A stretch of 64,000 bases of DNA from Dinochytrium kinnereticum (lineage: Eukaryota > Chytridiomycota > Chytridiomycetes > Chytridiales > Chytridiaceae), in NCBI GenBank assembly GCA_027604005.1, contig JADGJT010000064.1:1-64000 (forward strand). The letters run 5' to 3'. Each line of letters begins with the position of its first letter. Position 1 is the first letter of the stretch. Below, piece after piece: positions 39,701 through 51,116 of this stretch. The translations under genes and the position numbers were made by a program. The notes beneath the pieces were generated by a model. That model was not told the origin of the DNA and ran no database searches. It was given only the letters and a program-made list of their open reading frames with translations.

Positions 39701-39729
39701 CTTTCAAGGAATCCTTTATGCCGTTTTAA
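36728..39729 (+). CDS. Secreted protein with duplicated Cys-containing module, unknown family
   Basis: Unrecognised. Exons: 36728-36877, 36972-37095, 37173-37480, 37626-37739, 38000-38227, 38361-38574, 38902-39315, an 11-nt micro-exon 39527-39537, and 39652-39729; all junctions keep frame. A signal peptide starts the protein (SRASLLLLLAALPAMLMAQP), so the product is probably secreted or in the endomembrane lumen. Two homologous halves are visible: the first has SPFGRMDSLDDT, then CRAAEVNLAYLRKGVHCS and GGSKC..DYKDYF; the second has IWPIGNFKNTEDTVEYQFG, then CRSIHVNLAFLRPDVHCS and GGGKCHDHPYEEYF. Each half ends in a Cys pair likely to form disulphides. Total about 540 residues. The sixth intron contains an assembly gap. 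The halves diverged strongly, so the duplication is old. A lineage-specific extracellular family is likely, but no function can be assigned. Confidence 0.78.
38619..38816. other. Assembly gap flanked by homopolymer G and C/G junk, within an intron
   Basis: Ten Ns at 38677-38686. Upstream is a run of about 26 Gs (38622-38647), downstream about 120 bases almost purely C and G (38687-38815), unlike any other part of the window. The unit sits in the 38575-38901 intron, so the coding frame is unaffected. Intron length is therefore uncertain. Confidence 0.95.
39527..39537 (+). other. Predicted 11-nt micro-exon
   Basis: Flanked by TTAATCAG (acceptor) and GTAAGT (donor). Including it with the single base left from the previous exon adds four codons (VSLS) and restores the frame into the GGGKC block; skipping it would break the frame. 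Confidence 0.6.
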
Positions 39730-42700
39730 GGAGCCTGGCCTCTTTTTTTTTTTTTTGAAGGAGGTTGTGGAAGTAGGAAATTGATCTTAGGGTGGGTGTG
39801 ATGCCATTCTGTTTTCTTTTTTTTTTCTCTTTTTCTTTTCTTTTCTTTTTTTTTTTTTTTGGAAGAAAAGAACTTGTTTGTTGCCCCCTCTCCCTGAGAG
39901 TCTCGACCCTGATGAACGTTCATTTTGTTTTCTTTGTGTTGCTTTGATGTGATTTGATTTGGTTGACCTCGCTGGATGGGGTGCTGTTGTTTTGTTTTGT
40001 TTTTTTGTTTTATTTTTTGTGGTTTCGTGGTGTTGTTTGCTCTTTAAAGTGTCTGTCAACTGTATCGGTCTCGTTTTTTGTTTTTTTTTTTGGTTTTCTT
40101 TTTTGTGATGAATTTGTTTTTTGGTTTTTTCCCGGGTGCTTGTCTTGTTTTTGTTGTTTTTTCTCCTTATTTTTTCTTTGAAGGGGAATTGAATGTGTTG
40201 CCCGTTCACCTCTTGTTGTTAATGAATTTATTTTTTTGGGGTTGTTCCTGCTCTTGCGGGTTTCGTCTTTTTTTTTTTTTAACTGAGAAAGAGATGGCGT
40301 CTTCAGCCGTCGCGTTGACATGTTTGGTCGTTGATCTCGGTTTTTCGGTTTTCAGTTCTTTTAGCATTTCTTTTCGTCTTTTTTTCTCTTTTTTTGGGGA
40401 GGGGGCGGTTGGCCGTTGTGAATGTCCCCTCCCTTTTTTTTTTCGGTTGCGGTTTGCTGTTCACCGTTTTTATTCTGGTTTGTGATGATGATGAGGGTGG
40501 TGGGGAAGGAGGGGTGTTTTTTTTTTTGTCCCTTGCCCTTGTTGTGTTGTGAAAATTAAAACGTTAAAGGAAGAGGAGGCATTCATGCAGTTTTTGAAGA
40601 AGAGTAAAAACAATAAAATTGTGTTGGGGGGAAAAAAAGCATGGCGTTATTTTTTGTTGTTGTTTTTTTTTTTTCTTCTGGTGATTCTTTCTTCTATTTT
40701 GTTATTTATCATCATTTTTTTATTTTTATTTTTATTTTTATTTTTTGAAGGTGAAGGAGGTCACGTTCTGTTCTGGCTTTGTTTTCTTGTTGCTCTTTTC
40801 ATGTTTTTGGCCAGGTCCAGGATGAAGGGCGATCATGCAGTAATTGAATTGAATAATGGAGGGAATAAATGAAGCCAAGCAGTTTGTTTATGGGGGTGAT
40901 CCCTGAGGTCGTTTTTTTCTTTTTTCTTTCTGTCTTTCACTGTTTTGGAAGGAGAGTCACGTTTTGTGCTCCCTTTTTTTTTTTGTTGATCATGCAGGTG
41001 GATTGGCCGACACAAGGTCTATAGGGGTGCTGCAGGGGTACGCGTTTTTACTTACTTTTTTTCGCTCTATTCTCCCTTATTAAGATTATGAACTTCATTT
41101 CTTTCTTTTCTTTTTCGTTCTATCCTCCCTCCTTATCCAGTTTAAAGAAAAGGAGCGTGTTTTTTTTTATATTTCTGATGTAAAATTGTCATTCCTTTTC
41201 TTTCATCGCTTTTGTTTCTTTGGGCGTTTCACGGTTTTTTATTGTTTTTTGTTTTTTTTGTGGTTTGAAGATGAGGGAGCATTGACTTGCTGTTTTGAGC
41301 CACACCCAGGAGGGAGCATACTCTTGGCGGAGGAGAAGTCACGCTCGTTTGTTGGGTTTGTTTTGTTGACAAAAAAAGAAGCCGTTTCATTATTATTATT
41401 GTGGTATCATTTCCACTTGGCGACTTAACTGGCAACCTTTTTCTTTTGGGGGGAAGGGAGATCAAACGCTTTTGCTTTTTGACAAGTGTTCACAGTAAAA
41501 CTGATTTTTTGTCAATGTGCATGGCCTTGATGGAAAGAGACTCACCATTTATTTTAAAAGAAAAATATATACGCATATCAATGGCTTCCATCTCGTTAGC
41601 GTGCCGAGACAACCATTTTCGTTCTTTTAAAAAGAAAAATACCTTAAGCTGACTCGCGTTCAAACAACTTGATCTCTCTCCACACCAGCAATATCACTAA
41701 ACAGGTCCTATAAAGATGCAAAGCACCATGAACGAAAGCTCAACTTTATTGTGCATTCCGAATATCACCCCCAAAAAAAAGAAGGGGAAAGGAGAAAGAA
41801 GAGGATGGAGGGGGTTGGGAGGTAGAGAGCAAAAAAAAAAAAAAAAAGAAAAAAAAAAAGATAAGAATCGCCCCTTCAAGTGTGTATATTTACTAATTCC
41901 TGTTTAACTCTTTTTACTTTATTTTCCTAACCTGTGATGGATAATGCGTTGGGGCCAGCGAAGGATATTGTTTTTTTTGTTTTTCCAACTTTCTTTTCTT
42001 TGGTCTTGCTTGATTAGGGGGATGGTTGGTTTTGTTTTAGTTTCTGCGTGAAGGTTCGATGCGAACGTATCGAGAGATTTGGCATCTGCTCCGGTTTCTA
42101 TTTTCCCCTCAGAATTTGGTGAGAAAGGTGATGGCTCTTCTTCTGAGATTAACTAATATTACAATCACTGTAAACTGATATGACGCTTGCCTAGCTGTTT
42201 GAATTTCTTTGTTAAGAAACATTTGTCAGCTTCAACCTTCACCGTTTTTTTTGATGGTTTTCTGCTTTTTGATAAGATTGGGCAAGTTTGACTTTTCATG
42301 AGGTGCTTAAACATGGATGAACAATTGTGTTGAGGAAGGTTCATCGACTCTTTTAATAAGGGTATCAAGAATTCCCACCTCTCCCACTGCATGAAGCCGA
42401 CTTTTCCGTGTTAATGCATTATCATTAGACACGCAGCGAGCTTCCCCTTCTCTTTTTGTTCTTGAGACGATATGGTTGCGCCTGTGTTTGCTCGAGCGCG
42501 GGGTTTTAATGGGGAATGGCTGCACACCTTTTGCGGTAGAATAAAAACAAAGGACGGGGTATCATGGAAAGGGTTTTTGGGAAGAGGTGGGGGGTACTTT
42601 TTTTTCATGCCCTCGATTCGATGACCAACCTGGCAGCGTGGATTTTTTCGTCTTAGGATAGCTTGTTTAACATGTTGATGTGAGAAGGGCCGCGTATTTA

Positions 42701-43055
42701 TTTAATCTGATTTAATTGTTCTTTGATATCAAACGCTGAAGAAAGAAACACGAACATCATTCAAGTACACCTGAACATAAACTGCTTTATGAGTGCTCAA
42801 CATTCAAACTGAATAAGGTTGGTTATCTTTTAAGTAATTACGACCTTCGCATTTCGCATACATGTCCATCACCATACGCAAAAGAACGCTAGATACCAAC
42901 CACAAATAAAAGGGAAAAAAAATGCAGCCGCATGAATATCTTCACCAGCTCCCACCACTTCTAGAATGAGAAAACAAGTTTCCGTGTGCGCATTCCATCA
43001 AAGAAACTATAGGCAGCGGAACCCAACCCGAAAAAAAACACAGAAAATTTCCCAA
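39730..43055. other. 3.3-kb gene-free region, T-rich on the plus strand
   Basis: No protein gene, tRNA or repeat family is supported. From 39740 to about 41280 the plus strand is extremely T-rich with G next (runs of 8-20 T, e.g. 39739-39754, 39849-39860, 40268-40280), producing spurious Phe-rich open frames. From 41640 to 41880 there are A-rich tracts (41830-41860). 42050-42900 is balanced but contains only short open frames. The last 150 bases should contain the EMC1 promoter. Confidence 0.6.
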
Positions 43056-46000
43056 ATGAGTCTCATACAGAGATTCTTGGTATGCCTGATCCTGGCGATA
43101 CCTCATGTCCTCGCCCTCTACCCCGATCAAATAGGACAGTTGGATTGGTAAAATCGCATTCATCCATCTTTCTTCTTCAACCGTTGTTTTCAACGTCGAG
43201 AATGGATCTTTAAAAAGGATGTGAAAAAAAAAAGCCCCCTCCTCCTCCCCTTCCTCATTCCCGCTATTCTCGTTTTTTTCGTCTTCAATGGTTCATCACC
43301 AACCTTACCTTGCTTTTGTTTTTGGGATGCGATAGGCATAAGAGATTAGTTGGGATTCCAAAGTTTGTTTCAGTGCAAAGGAATGATAAGAAGACACACC
43401 TGTATGTTGGGACGGAGAAGAACGCGGTGGCTTTTTTGAGCCCCAAGAATGGGCAGATTGGTGAGTAAACTTTTATTTGCGTGTCATCGATCAACTTGTG
43501 CTGTGGTAGCGCAAGTCATAGTTCTGCTTCACTTTTAACTTGAAGAATTGATACATTCGTTTTTTCTTTCTTCGCATTGGTAGTCTGGAGACAGGTCTTT
43601 GATAACAATGAGCAACTCGTCGCATTTGCCCAAGAAGATTCATGTAATTTTTTGTTTTCCCCTGTTTCGTCATTAATCCTCACAATGATTCCAATTAGAC
43701 GTCATCTCGATCACTGATTCTGAGAAGGATCATGTTAGAAGATGGGATGCCGCCAGCGGATACCTTCTATGGGATGTTGAGCTTCCCACTCTTTCTGCAT
43801 CTACCTCTGGATCTTTCGATGTTGCCTTCTTGGGGGTCGGCGGATCTCAGAAGGATGTTATTGCGTTGAACAGTGGTGGGGTTTTGACGAGGTTAGGAGG
43901 ATCCGTTGGCAAGAAGGTTTGGTTGAAGGAGCTGGAGAAGGATCGGTTCGTATTTTTTTTGTCCTTGTTTCAACGCTTCGTTGCCCTTCTCCTTAAAATC
44001 TCATCCTTTTTGTTCTGTTGTTTTAATTGAATCTGTTCGCAGCAAATATGTTAAGCTGGTCGTATCTTCAAAGACTGTTTATGTGCTCTCCATTACCGAT
44101 GCCAATGACCTGGAGGTAGCTGAAGTGGATGCGCAGGACGGAAAGTTTTTGAGGACCGTTTCTGCCGGAGTTGTAGGATCCTCCGACGATGCCTTCTTCC
44201 TCAGTGATGCTGGAGTTCCTTCTTTGATTGTGAACGGAAAGGATGGAAGTGTTCGGGTTCTTCTTTTAGGATCGAAAGAGACATTGACTCTTACGGCTAA
44301 GGTTCGGCGGTTTTCCCCTGTTACTTATTGTTCATATTAACCGTTCATTTTCTTTCCTTAATATAGGACATCTTCCGATCATCTTCTTCTGGATTGTCTG
44401 CTACCCCTCTTCACGCAACGACTGATTCTGCCGAATTCGTTTTAGCCTCAGGTCCTCAGTCTGGCATCTACACTGTCAAAGTTGCTGACGGCAAGCCCAA
44501 GGTCACCTCTTTGATGACCTTCCAGCCTTCCGAGGTGATTGCATTCCCTTGCTCCGCCTTTTATTTCTTTCTCTGTCTGATTTGTCATCACGTCGTATTA
44601 CATTTATCTAATCTCGTTGCTTGAAAGGTTTCGGAAACCTCCAAGTATGCCGTCTGCCTTGACGATGTTGAGAAAATTGCTTTGCGTTTCCGATCCACAA
44701 TTGGTGCTAGCCAGGGCCTTCTTGAGCTTGTTACCCTGTCTAACGGTAAAGTTCACGGCCCTATTGCCATTCCTCTCAACCCTCGTTATGGGTCTGTTGA
44801 AAAGGTAATGGCTTTGCTGATTGCTTTTGAGAACGCGATCTTATTTTTACATTGGCCTCTTATCCTTTGCTTGTGGAATCACTAGGTATTCCTGGAGTCG
44901 GCCTTCAAGGGTGACGCTCTTCCTGGTCACCGTATCTTCCTTCTTACCTCCAGTGGGACTGTCGTAGCTGCTAAGGAAAATGAAGTTCTTTGGACTCGTC
45001 ACGAGTCTCTTACTGAGACTGTTGGGTCGGTTTTCGTTGAGCTTCCTGAGCCTGGACTTTTGTCGCTTGATCACGATGAGCTTAGTATGTTCAGTTATCC
45101 CGATATTGATAACGTGCTTATCTTTTCTTGTTTCGTCTAGACGAGCCAATCCGCGATAGCGAGGCCATGAACCCCGTCACCCGTTACATAAAGCGTTGGA
45201 CCAGCCACATTCAGCAGCTCCAAGCCTTTGCTCACTCCATCCCTTCCTACGTAGAAACCTTATCAACCCTCCCCGCGACTCTCTTTGCCGCCAAGAACGC
45301 ATCTGCTGCCTCCACTGAGGTTATCTTGCAGAAGGACCGTTATGGCTTCAGGAAGCTGCTTGTGTTCGCATCTAAGGGAGGCAATGTTGTCGCTGTTGAG
45401 ACTGAGCATGGGAATGTGGCATGGACGACTTATTTCCCAGGATTAGAGGTTAGACACGTGGAGTACGTTAGAAGCGCTGTTGTGAGGTTCCCTCCTATTG
45501 TAGCTGTTGTGGCAGATAATGGAAAGGTAAAAAAATATTTATGGGCTTTTTCGCAAGTTCAGTTCTGATGGTTTTCTTTTTTTCTTTAGGATACGAGCTT
45601 TATTTATCTTAACGCGATCACCGGAGAGCTTATTGATGATGACAAAACTTACAGAATGCCTGGGATTCCTGTTCAGGTTATTAAGCTCCCTATTCAGGAG
45701 GAGAAAGACGGGCTTTACCCCCTTATTGCTGTTGATAAAAACCTGAAGGTAAAGACTCTTTGTGTCCGGGTGCTCTTTATGTTGTCTTGGGTCGATGAAT
45801 TTATTTAACGCGGCTTTTTATGGGGATATTTCAAGATTAGTGTTATCCCTAATACGCCCGAAGCCCACGCCGCCTTCAAGTCGATTATCTCTCACTTCTA
45901 CTTTTACCTTACTGAGGGTGAAGGCTCTGATAGCATTCATGGATACATTGTTTCTGAACTCGCAGAGGTAAGAGTCACGTTTGCTTCTGGCTATACCTTT

Positions 46001-47445
46001 TTTGAATATTGTGTCGAGCTTCTTGATCTAAACTATTTTTCTGAAGGGTGTCTACACGTCAAAGCCTGTTTGGGAGGTCAAGTTCGGGGCTAACGAGAAG
46101 CTCGCCGCTCTTGCCCCTCGCAGCTTCAAGGGTAAGGTCTTGATATATGACCTGATTACTCACTCCCTTAACAGAGAAGGTCGCTTCCATGGGCCGAGTC
46201 CTGGGAAACCGCCAGGTGCTCTACAAGTATCTTAACCCCAACGTCCTCGCCGTCGCCACATTGAGGGAGACCGCTAAGACTACAAACCTCTATGTCTACC
46301 TTGTTGACACTGTTACCGGATCTCTTTTCCACCGATCGTCCTTCCCGGGTGGAGGTCATGTTGCGAAGGGTGTCAAGTCTGTTTTCCTTGCTCAGACTGA
46401 GCACAATGTGATTCTCTCGTTTTACAACCATGGTCCTGATGCTTCCGAGCTGATTGTGGAGCCTGAGGAGGATATCGTTATTGAGGAGGAGGAGACGGAT
46501 AAGAAGAAGAGAAGGAGGAAGAGGAAGGCGAAGAAGGCCCCTGCTTCGCTTCCTGATGTGAAGGGTCACGAGGTGGTCGTTTTTGAGGTTTTTGAGAGCG
46601 TTAAGCCTAACTCAAGGATGGAAAGGTACTCGTTTTTGTGCTTATGCTTTAAATTTTTTACCGCTGGTTCTGACTTCTTTCGGACTGGTTCTTGCAGCAA
46701 TGAGTACTCTTCCTTCAACCCACAGAGGCCCCAGATCCAGTCTCAATCATTTGTCTTTCCTTTCCCTATTACCGCCATGGGCTTTACCGACACGAGGGAG
46801 GGTATTACTACCCGGGAGCTTCTTGGTAAGCCATCTTACACAATTAATTGGGTGGCTAGGCGCTTTTATTTGCACTACGGCGCTCATTTGAAGATTAACT
46901 TGTTTTCTTGCATAGTTGGGCTGAAGACAAACCAGGTTTACGGCATCAACAAGCGATTTCTTGACACCCGTCGTCCCCTTGGTAACCCGACTTCGGACGA
47001 CAAGGAGGAGCAACTTGTCGCTTACCGGCCCGTTCTGGACTACAACCCTCGTGAAGTGATTTCCTACCATTTGGATGTGAGCTTTATTGCTGTGCCTTTT
47101 TGTTTCCCATTTTAATGCGATTGTAGATTGCTGGCGTCGAGAAAATTGTCTCGTCACCTTCAGAGATTGAGTCAACCTCGCTGGTTGCCGCCTACGGCCT
47201 TGACCTGTTCTTTTCAAGGCGCGCGCCGTCCAAGGTGTTTGATGTCCTCAGTGAGGACTTCAATTACTTCAGCCTCATCTTGACCGTTATCGCCCTTTTG
47301 ATTGGGATCCAGGTCGCGAAGTACTTTGTGAGTGTCGTGATTTCCTTTAAAGTCCTCTGCATCGGTGGTGCGTCCCGCTAACTCCGGTTTTCCCCTCCCG
47401 TCGTTTTAGGCTAATCGAAAACGCTTGTTTGATCAATGGATTTGA
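43056..47445 (+). CDS. EMC1: ER membrane protein complex subunit 1 (EMC1)
   Basis: Largest subunit of the EMC insertase, which places tail-anchored and multipass proteins in the ER membrane. The signal peptide begins MSLIQRFLVCLILAIPHVLA and is followed by YPDQIGQLDWHKRLVGIPKF, the EMC1 N-terminus. The body is a lumenal beta-propeller pair spread over more than twelve exons (for example NAVAFLSPKNGQIVWRQV near 43430-43600 and WDAASGYLLWDVELPT near 43745-43790). The conserved C-terminal domain (DUF1620 type) includes FVFPFPITAMGFTDTREGIT (about 46750-46805) and GLKTNQVYGINKRFLDTRRP (about 46920-46975). A single transmembrane segment, FSLILTVIALLIGIQVAKYF, is near 47271-47330, with a short basic cytosolic tail. 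Roughly 1,000 residues, normal for EMC1. Odd: a run KKKRRRKRKAKKAP (about 46501-46545) next to an acidic stretch, inside what should be the lumenal part. Confidence 0.93.
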
Positions 47446-47578
47446 CGGGGATTGACGGCCGAGACCTGACAATCCGCATTTTCAAAAATAATAAAAATCA
47501 TTGGGTGACCAAGTGCGAGTGTGTGAACGCCTATCTATCTGCTCACCAGCCAACCTGGCACCGAGCCGTTGATACATC

Positions 47579-50500
47579 ATGTCGGGGTTTTCCCTGGGGT
47601 CTTCGATCTCCAACCAGGCCTCCTCTCCTCCGCTGGCAAGCCAAACTATCACTGAGGGAGACGATGGGGCAGAGAGCGACGCAACTCCCCAACAGCAGCA
47701 GCCGCAGAGTGACGAGCACCCCTCCAGGCCACTGGGGAGAGCAAAGTCTCACAAGAAGGGATCGCTTCCTGCTTTAGGGAGGGTGGCTTTCAATTGTGAG
47801 CCAACTGCAACTGAGATTTTGTCACAAACGGCTGTTGGGCTGACACGAAAACCCAGTCGCGGGCACCAGCGAAATATCTCTTCATCTGAACCTCAGCTCA
47901 ACGCATCTGCTGGGACAAGACAGACTGGATCATGTGATGGTGCGGCAGCAGGGGGACCCCACGGTGTTCCACCTGCCAGGAGGCACTCCCACCGAGTCTC
48001 ATACGCCCAGTCAGCAAAGAGGCCCAGCAATGAGAGCATATCTGTGCCAATGTCACGACGCGAGTCGCAATTTGACGGGATAGCGGGATCATCTGCGTCT
48101 CAATATGAGCGTGATTGCGTGGAGAAGCCAACGATCCATCTCTACCCAAGAAAGTCGATCGTCACGTCAGCTTCTCTGCGGGACATTGCGGCAAAGGTTG
48201 TCTCAAAGGGTTCTGCGGAGGAGCTTGGTCACATACCGCCTGGGAGCAATACTTCTTTGTCAAGACATGTGAGTTTAAAAGGCTCTGGGATGTCCAAGAC
48301 GAGGAGCTCTTGGAGCGTGAAATCGAAGAGCGCGCATGTTATTGCCGGGGTTGCTGCAAGTAGGAGTTACGGGAGTATACGATTATTGTCGGAGCCTCAG
48401 CAAGTTCCGGAAGACATTGAGACCGAGCCTTGGGAGCATGAATTAGAGGACAAAGGGGAAGAAAGATACGCAACTGTTGACGGCAGTCAGCTTTCATTGG
48501 GACAAGGTTCTCAATTCTCACATAAGTGATTTCTAATAGATGATACTTTAGAAACCCAAGCATCTATACAACCAGTCAATCAAGCCTTAGCCGCCCCATC
48601 AGCCCAGGAAGATGGCGCAAGACCCGTATCGACGGTGGGCCCGATAGACGACAGCTACCGGGACAACCCTGATTACTACGAGTACCTCCTTCTGTGTCAG
48701 CGTCACGCCAGTTCGAATTTCATTCAGAAGATTGACTCGTCCGAGGTTGTTTATGGGCCCCAAGAGACAATAGTAAAGGTTATTGGGCCTTACGTCCTTG
48801 GTGATCAGATTGGGAAAGGCGCCTTTGGAAAGGTGAAGGAGGGTCTTTGCTCTGATACCCTGCAGCGTGTGGCTGTAAAGATTATCAACAAGAAAAGATT
48901 GAGGAAGATGCAGAATGGAATTGAGAATGTTCTACGGTGAGGCTTTTGTAGAATCCACGCCTACCGCATTAACTAAGCAAATGAAACATCAAAGGGAGAT
49001 CAAGCTATTGCGAAGGATGAAGCATACCAACATCATCACTCTCATCGATGTTTATTGCAAGGTGGAGGATGACGAAGGGAACGTGGGCATTTTCAATTGG
49101 TTTTCTGGCATCGAGGATGAGCCCATCACATGGACTTACGATGACGGTACTGAGGCTGATAAGAAAGTACAGATATTAAAGTGGTACCTAATTTTTGAGT
49201 ACTGTCCTTGTTCTTTGCAAACCCTGCTAGAACAAGCGGACGGATCAAAAGTAGATACTCGTCTCGCAAACAGGTAATATTGAGCTTTTTTTACTTGACT
49301 TTTCTTTGCTAAAGAGCTTTATAGATTCTTTGCTCAGCTTATAGAGGGGTTAGAATACCTACATTCTCTAGGAATCGTTCGTATGTTTTTTTAAGCATCT
49401 GAGACTGGTTTATCTGATGATAAAATAGATAGAGACATCAAACCTGGAAATATGCTGATTACTCCGGACGGAGTGCTTAAATTGGGGGATTTTGGGGTTG
49501 CAGAGGTAGGTACGCCACTATTGTCTATGCCTAACCGTCTTGTAGCAATTTCAAATGTACGAATTTGGTGAAATGATGTCACAAACATTTGCGGGAACTC
49601 ATCAGTTCCTCTCCCCAGAGATTGCTGAAGGAGCTTCCGAATTTTTTGGAGACAAAGGTGAGGATAGCCGATTACTGTTTTATTAACTTTGATTTTAACG
49701 AATTTAATAGTCGACATATGGGCGTGCGGTATTACATTGTGAGCAATACTCAAGATACATGAAGATAGTGATACTGACTTAAATTAACATCAGATATAAT
49801 ATGGTTACAGGAAAATACCCTTTTGAATTTGATGAAGACGGGAACCTACTCACGTTATACGAGAGAATTGTTTCGGGCGTCTTTCTCATGCCCGCCGAAC
49901 TAGATACCCACTTAAAAGATATAATACAAGGTATAGTTTTTAAAAAATCAACACCTAATTATACTTCCAAGGCATGCTAACAAAGGATCCCAAAACGCGG
50001 TTGTCTATCAAGCAATTGAAAAAGCACCCTTGGACCCTATCCTACGTTTCCGCAAACTTTAGGCCGCAAAGACCAATCCTCAGTTACCCAATCTCTGAAG
50101 CCGAAAGCCCGTCCACTCCTACATCTCCTCTTAAAAACCCAACAAATGAAAGGACTAAATCCGTCAAAGCCCCAAAACCACCAACACACATCACCCCGTG
50201 TGAAACCACAATGATACCGTACCTTCAGGAACTTTATGCTGAGGAGATTGAGGATGATATAGCGGAGAACGGATGCCTTGCAGAGATGGCTGGAGAGAAG
50301 ACCAGTGAAAATGGTGGGTGCACGTCTTTGAAGACGAGTATACAGACTTTTTCTTTCTTCTTTTTTCAAAGGAGAATCATCAGCCCCCTCTAATGAAGTC
50401 CATACTCATTCCACCTGCTTCCCATGCAACAAATCGTCTCGATCTCGACGTATCGATCCGCAAATAGATGGAAAGGTCGGTCTTTCTATCGATCCTGAGT

Positions 50501-50732
50501 ATTTTTTCCTAATCACCCAAACTTGTTGTAGGGTTCTCGCAAACGCCGCCGCAAAAAACGAGGACTGCGGAAGTTTTTCAGCAAGCTTTTTCACTCTCAC
50601 AGCTCGATAGATCCGGAAACAGCGGCCAACTCAGCTTCTCCGATTATTGATACGAAAAAAGAGAACCTCTCTATTGAGAGTTCTAGGCGTTCTCGATCGC
50701 CATCAAAGACCCTTCTTTCACCTAATAAATAA
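47579..50732 (+). CDS. STK11: LKB1/STK11-type serine/threonine kinase
   Basis: Master upstream kinase that activates AMPK-family kinases. The first exon (47579-48506) encodes a 300-residue disordered, Ser-rich extension. The kinase domain starts in exon 2 (48552-48936) with [20 protein letters not shown] (glycine loop) and [21 protein letters not shown], the latter typical of LKB1; exon 3 is 48995-49273. HRDIKPGN (about 49429-49450) is the catalytic loop, [10 protein letters not shown] the metal-binding motif, and [36 protein letters not shown] and [20 protein letters not shown] follow; all match LKB1 better than other kinases, including the VAE after DFG. An insertion of about 40 residues rich in acidic residues ([19 protein letters not shown]) lies before the hinge YLIFEYC. 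The C-tail carries [19 protein letters not shown] (about 50536-50590), a polybasic amphipathic stretch likely to bind membrane, with no CaaX box. Confidence 0.92.
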
Positions 50733-51116
50733 TCGTACTCGGGCTGGCAGGACCCCAATTAGCTGACACATAAGCTTATCCGCAAGCATTATCAGTAATA
50801 AGTTCAGGGCAATACGAAGAAATACAGGGATTGGTTCTCCTACAACGATTCCTGTGCACTCATTACTGAGATACACCACCTAGAAATCTCCACAAGTTTA
50901 AAAAGGGTATATAGCGCGTTCAGAATAATAGCCACATGAATTCGTTTGACCGGTTGCCATTCAAATGACGGAGAGCCACTGTATTGGTTTGGCTTCCCAC
51001 CAAGTCCTTCTGCAGCCGCTGTCCACAGGTCCATTTTCGGCAGTCGATCGGACAAATTCTCTATTTTTGTGACAAGTCGCGACACATCACAATTCTTGCA
51101 GTACTGTACGATCCAA
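50733..51116. other. Intergenic region between LKB1 and photolyase genes
   Basis: 384 bp, no gene called. It should contain the LKB1 3' UTR and the photolyase promoter. No specific regulatory motif recognised. Confidence 0.4.

Noticed and set aside
39954..41428. Phe-rich hydrophobic open frames resembling membrane proteins
   Set aside because: Direct result of poly-T composition; no conserved motif.
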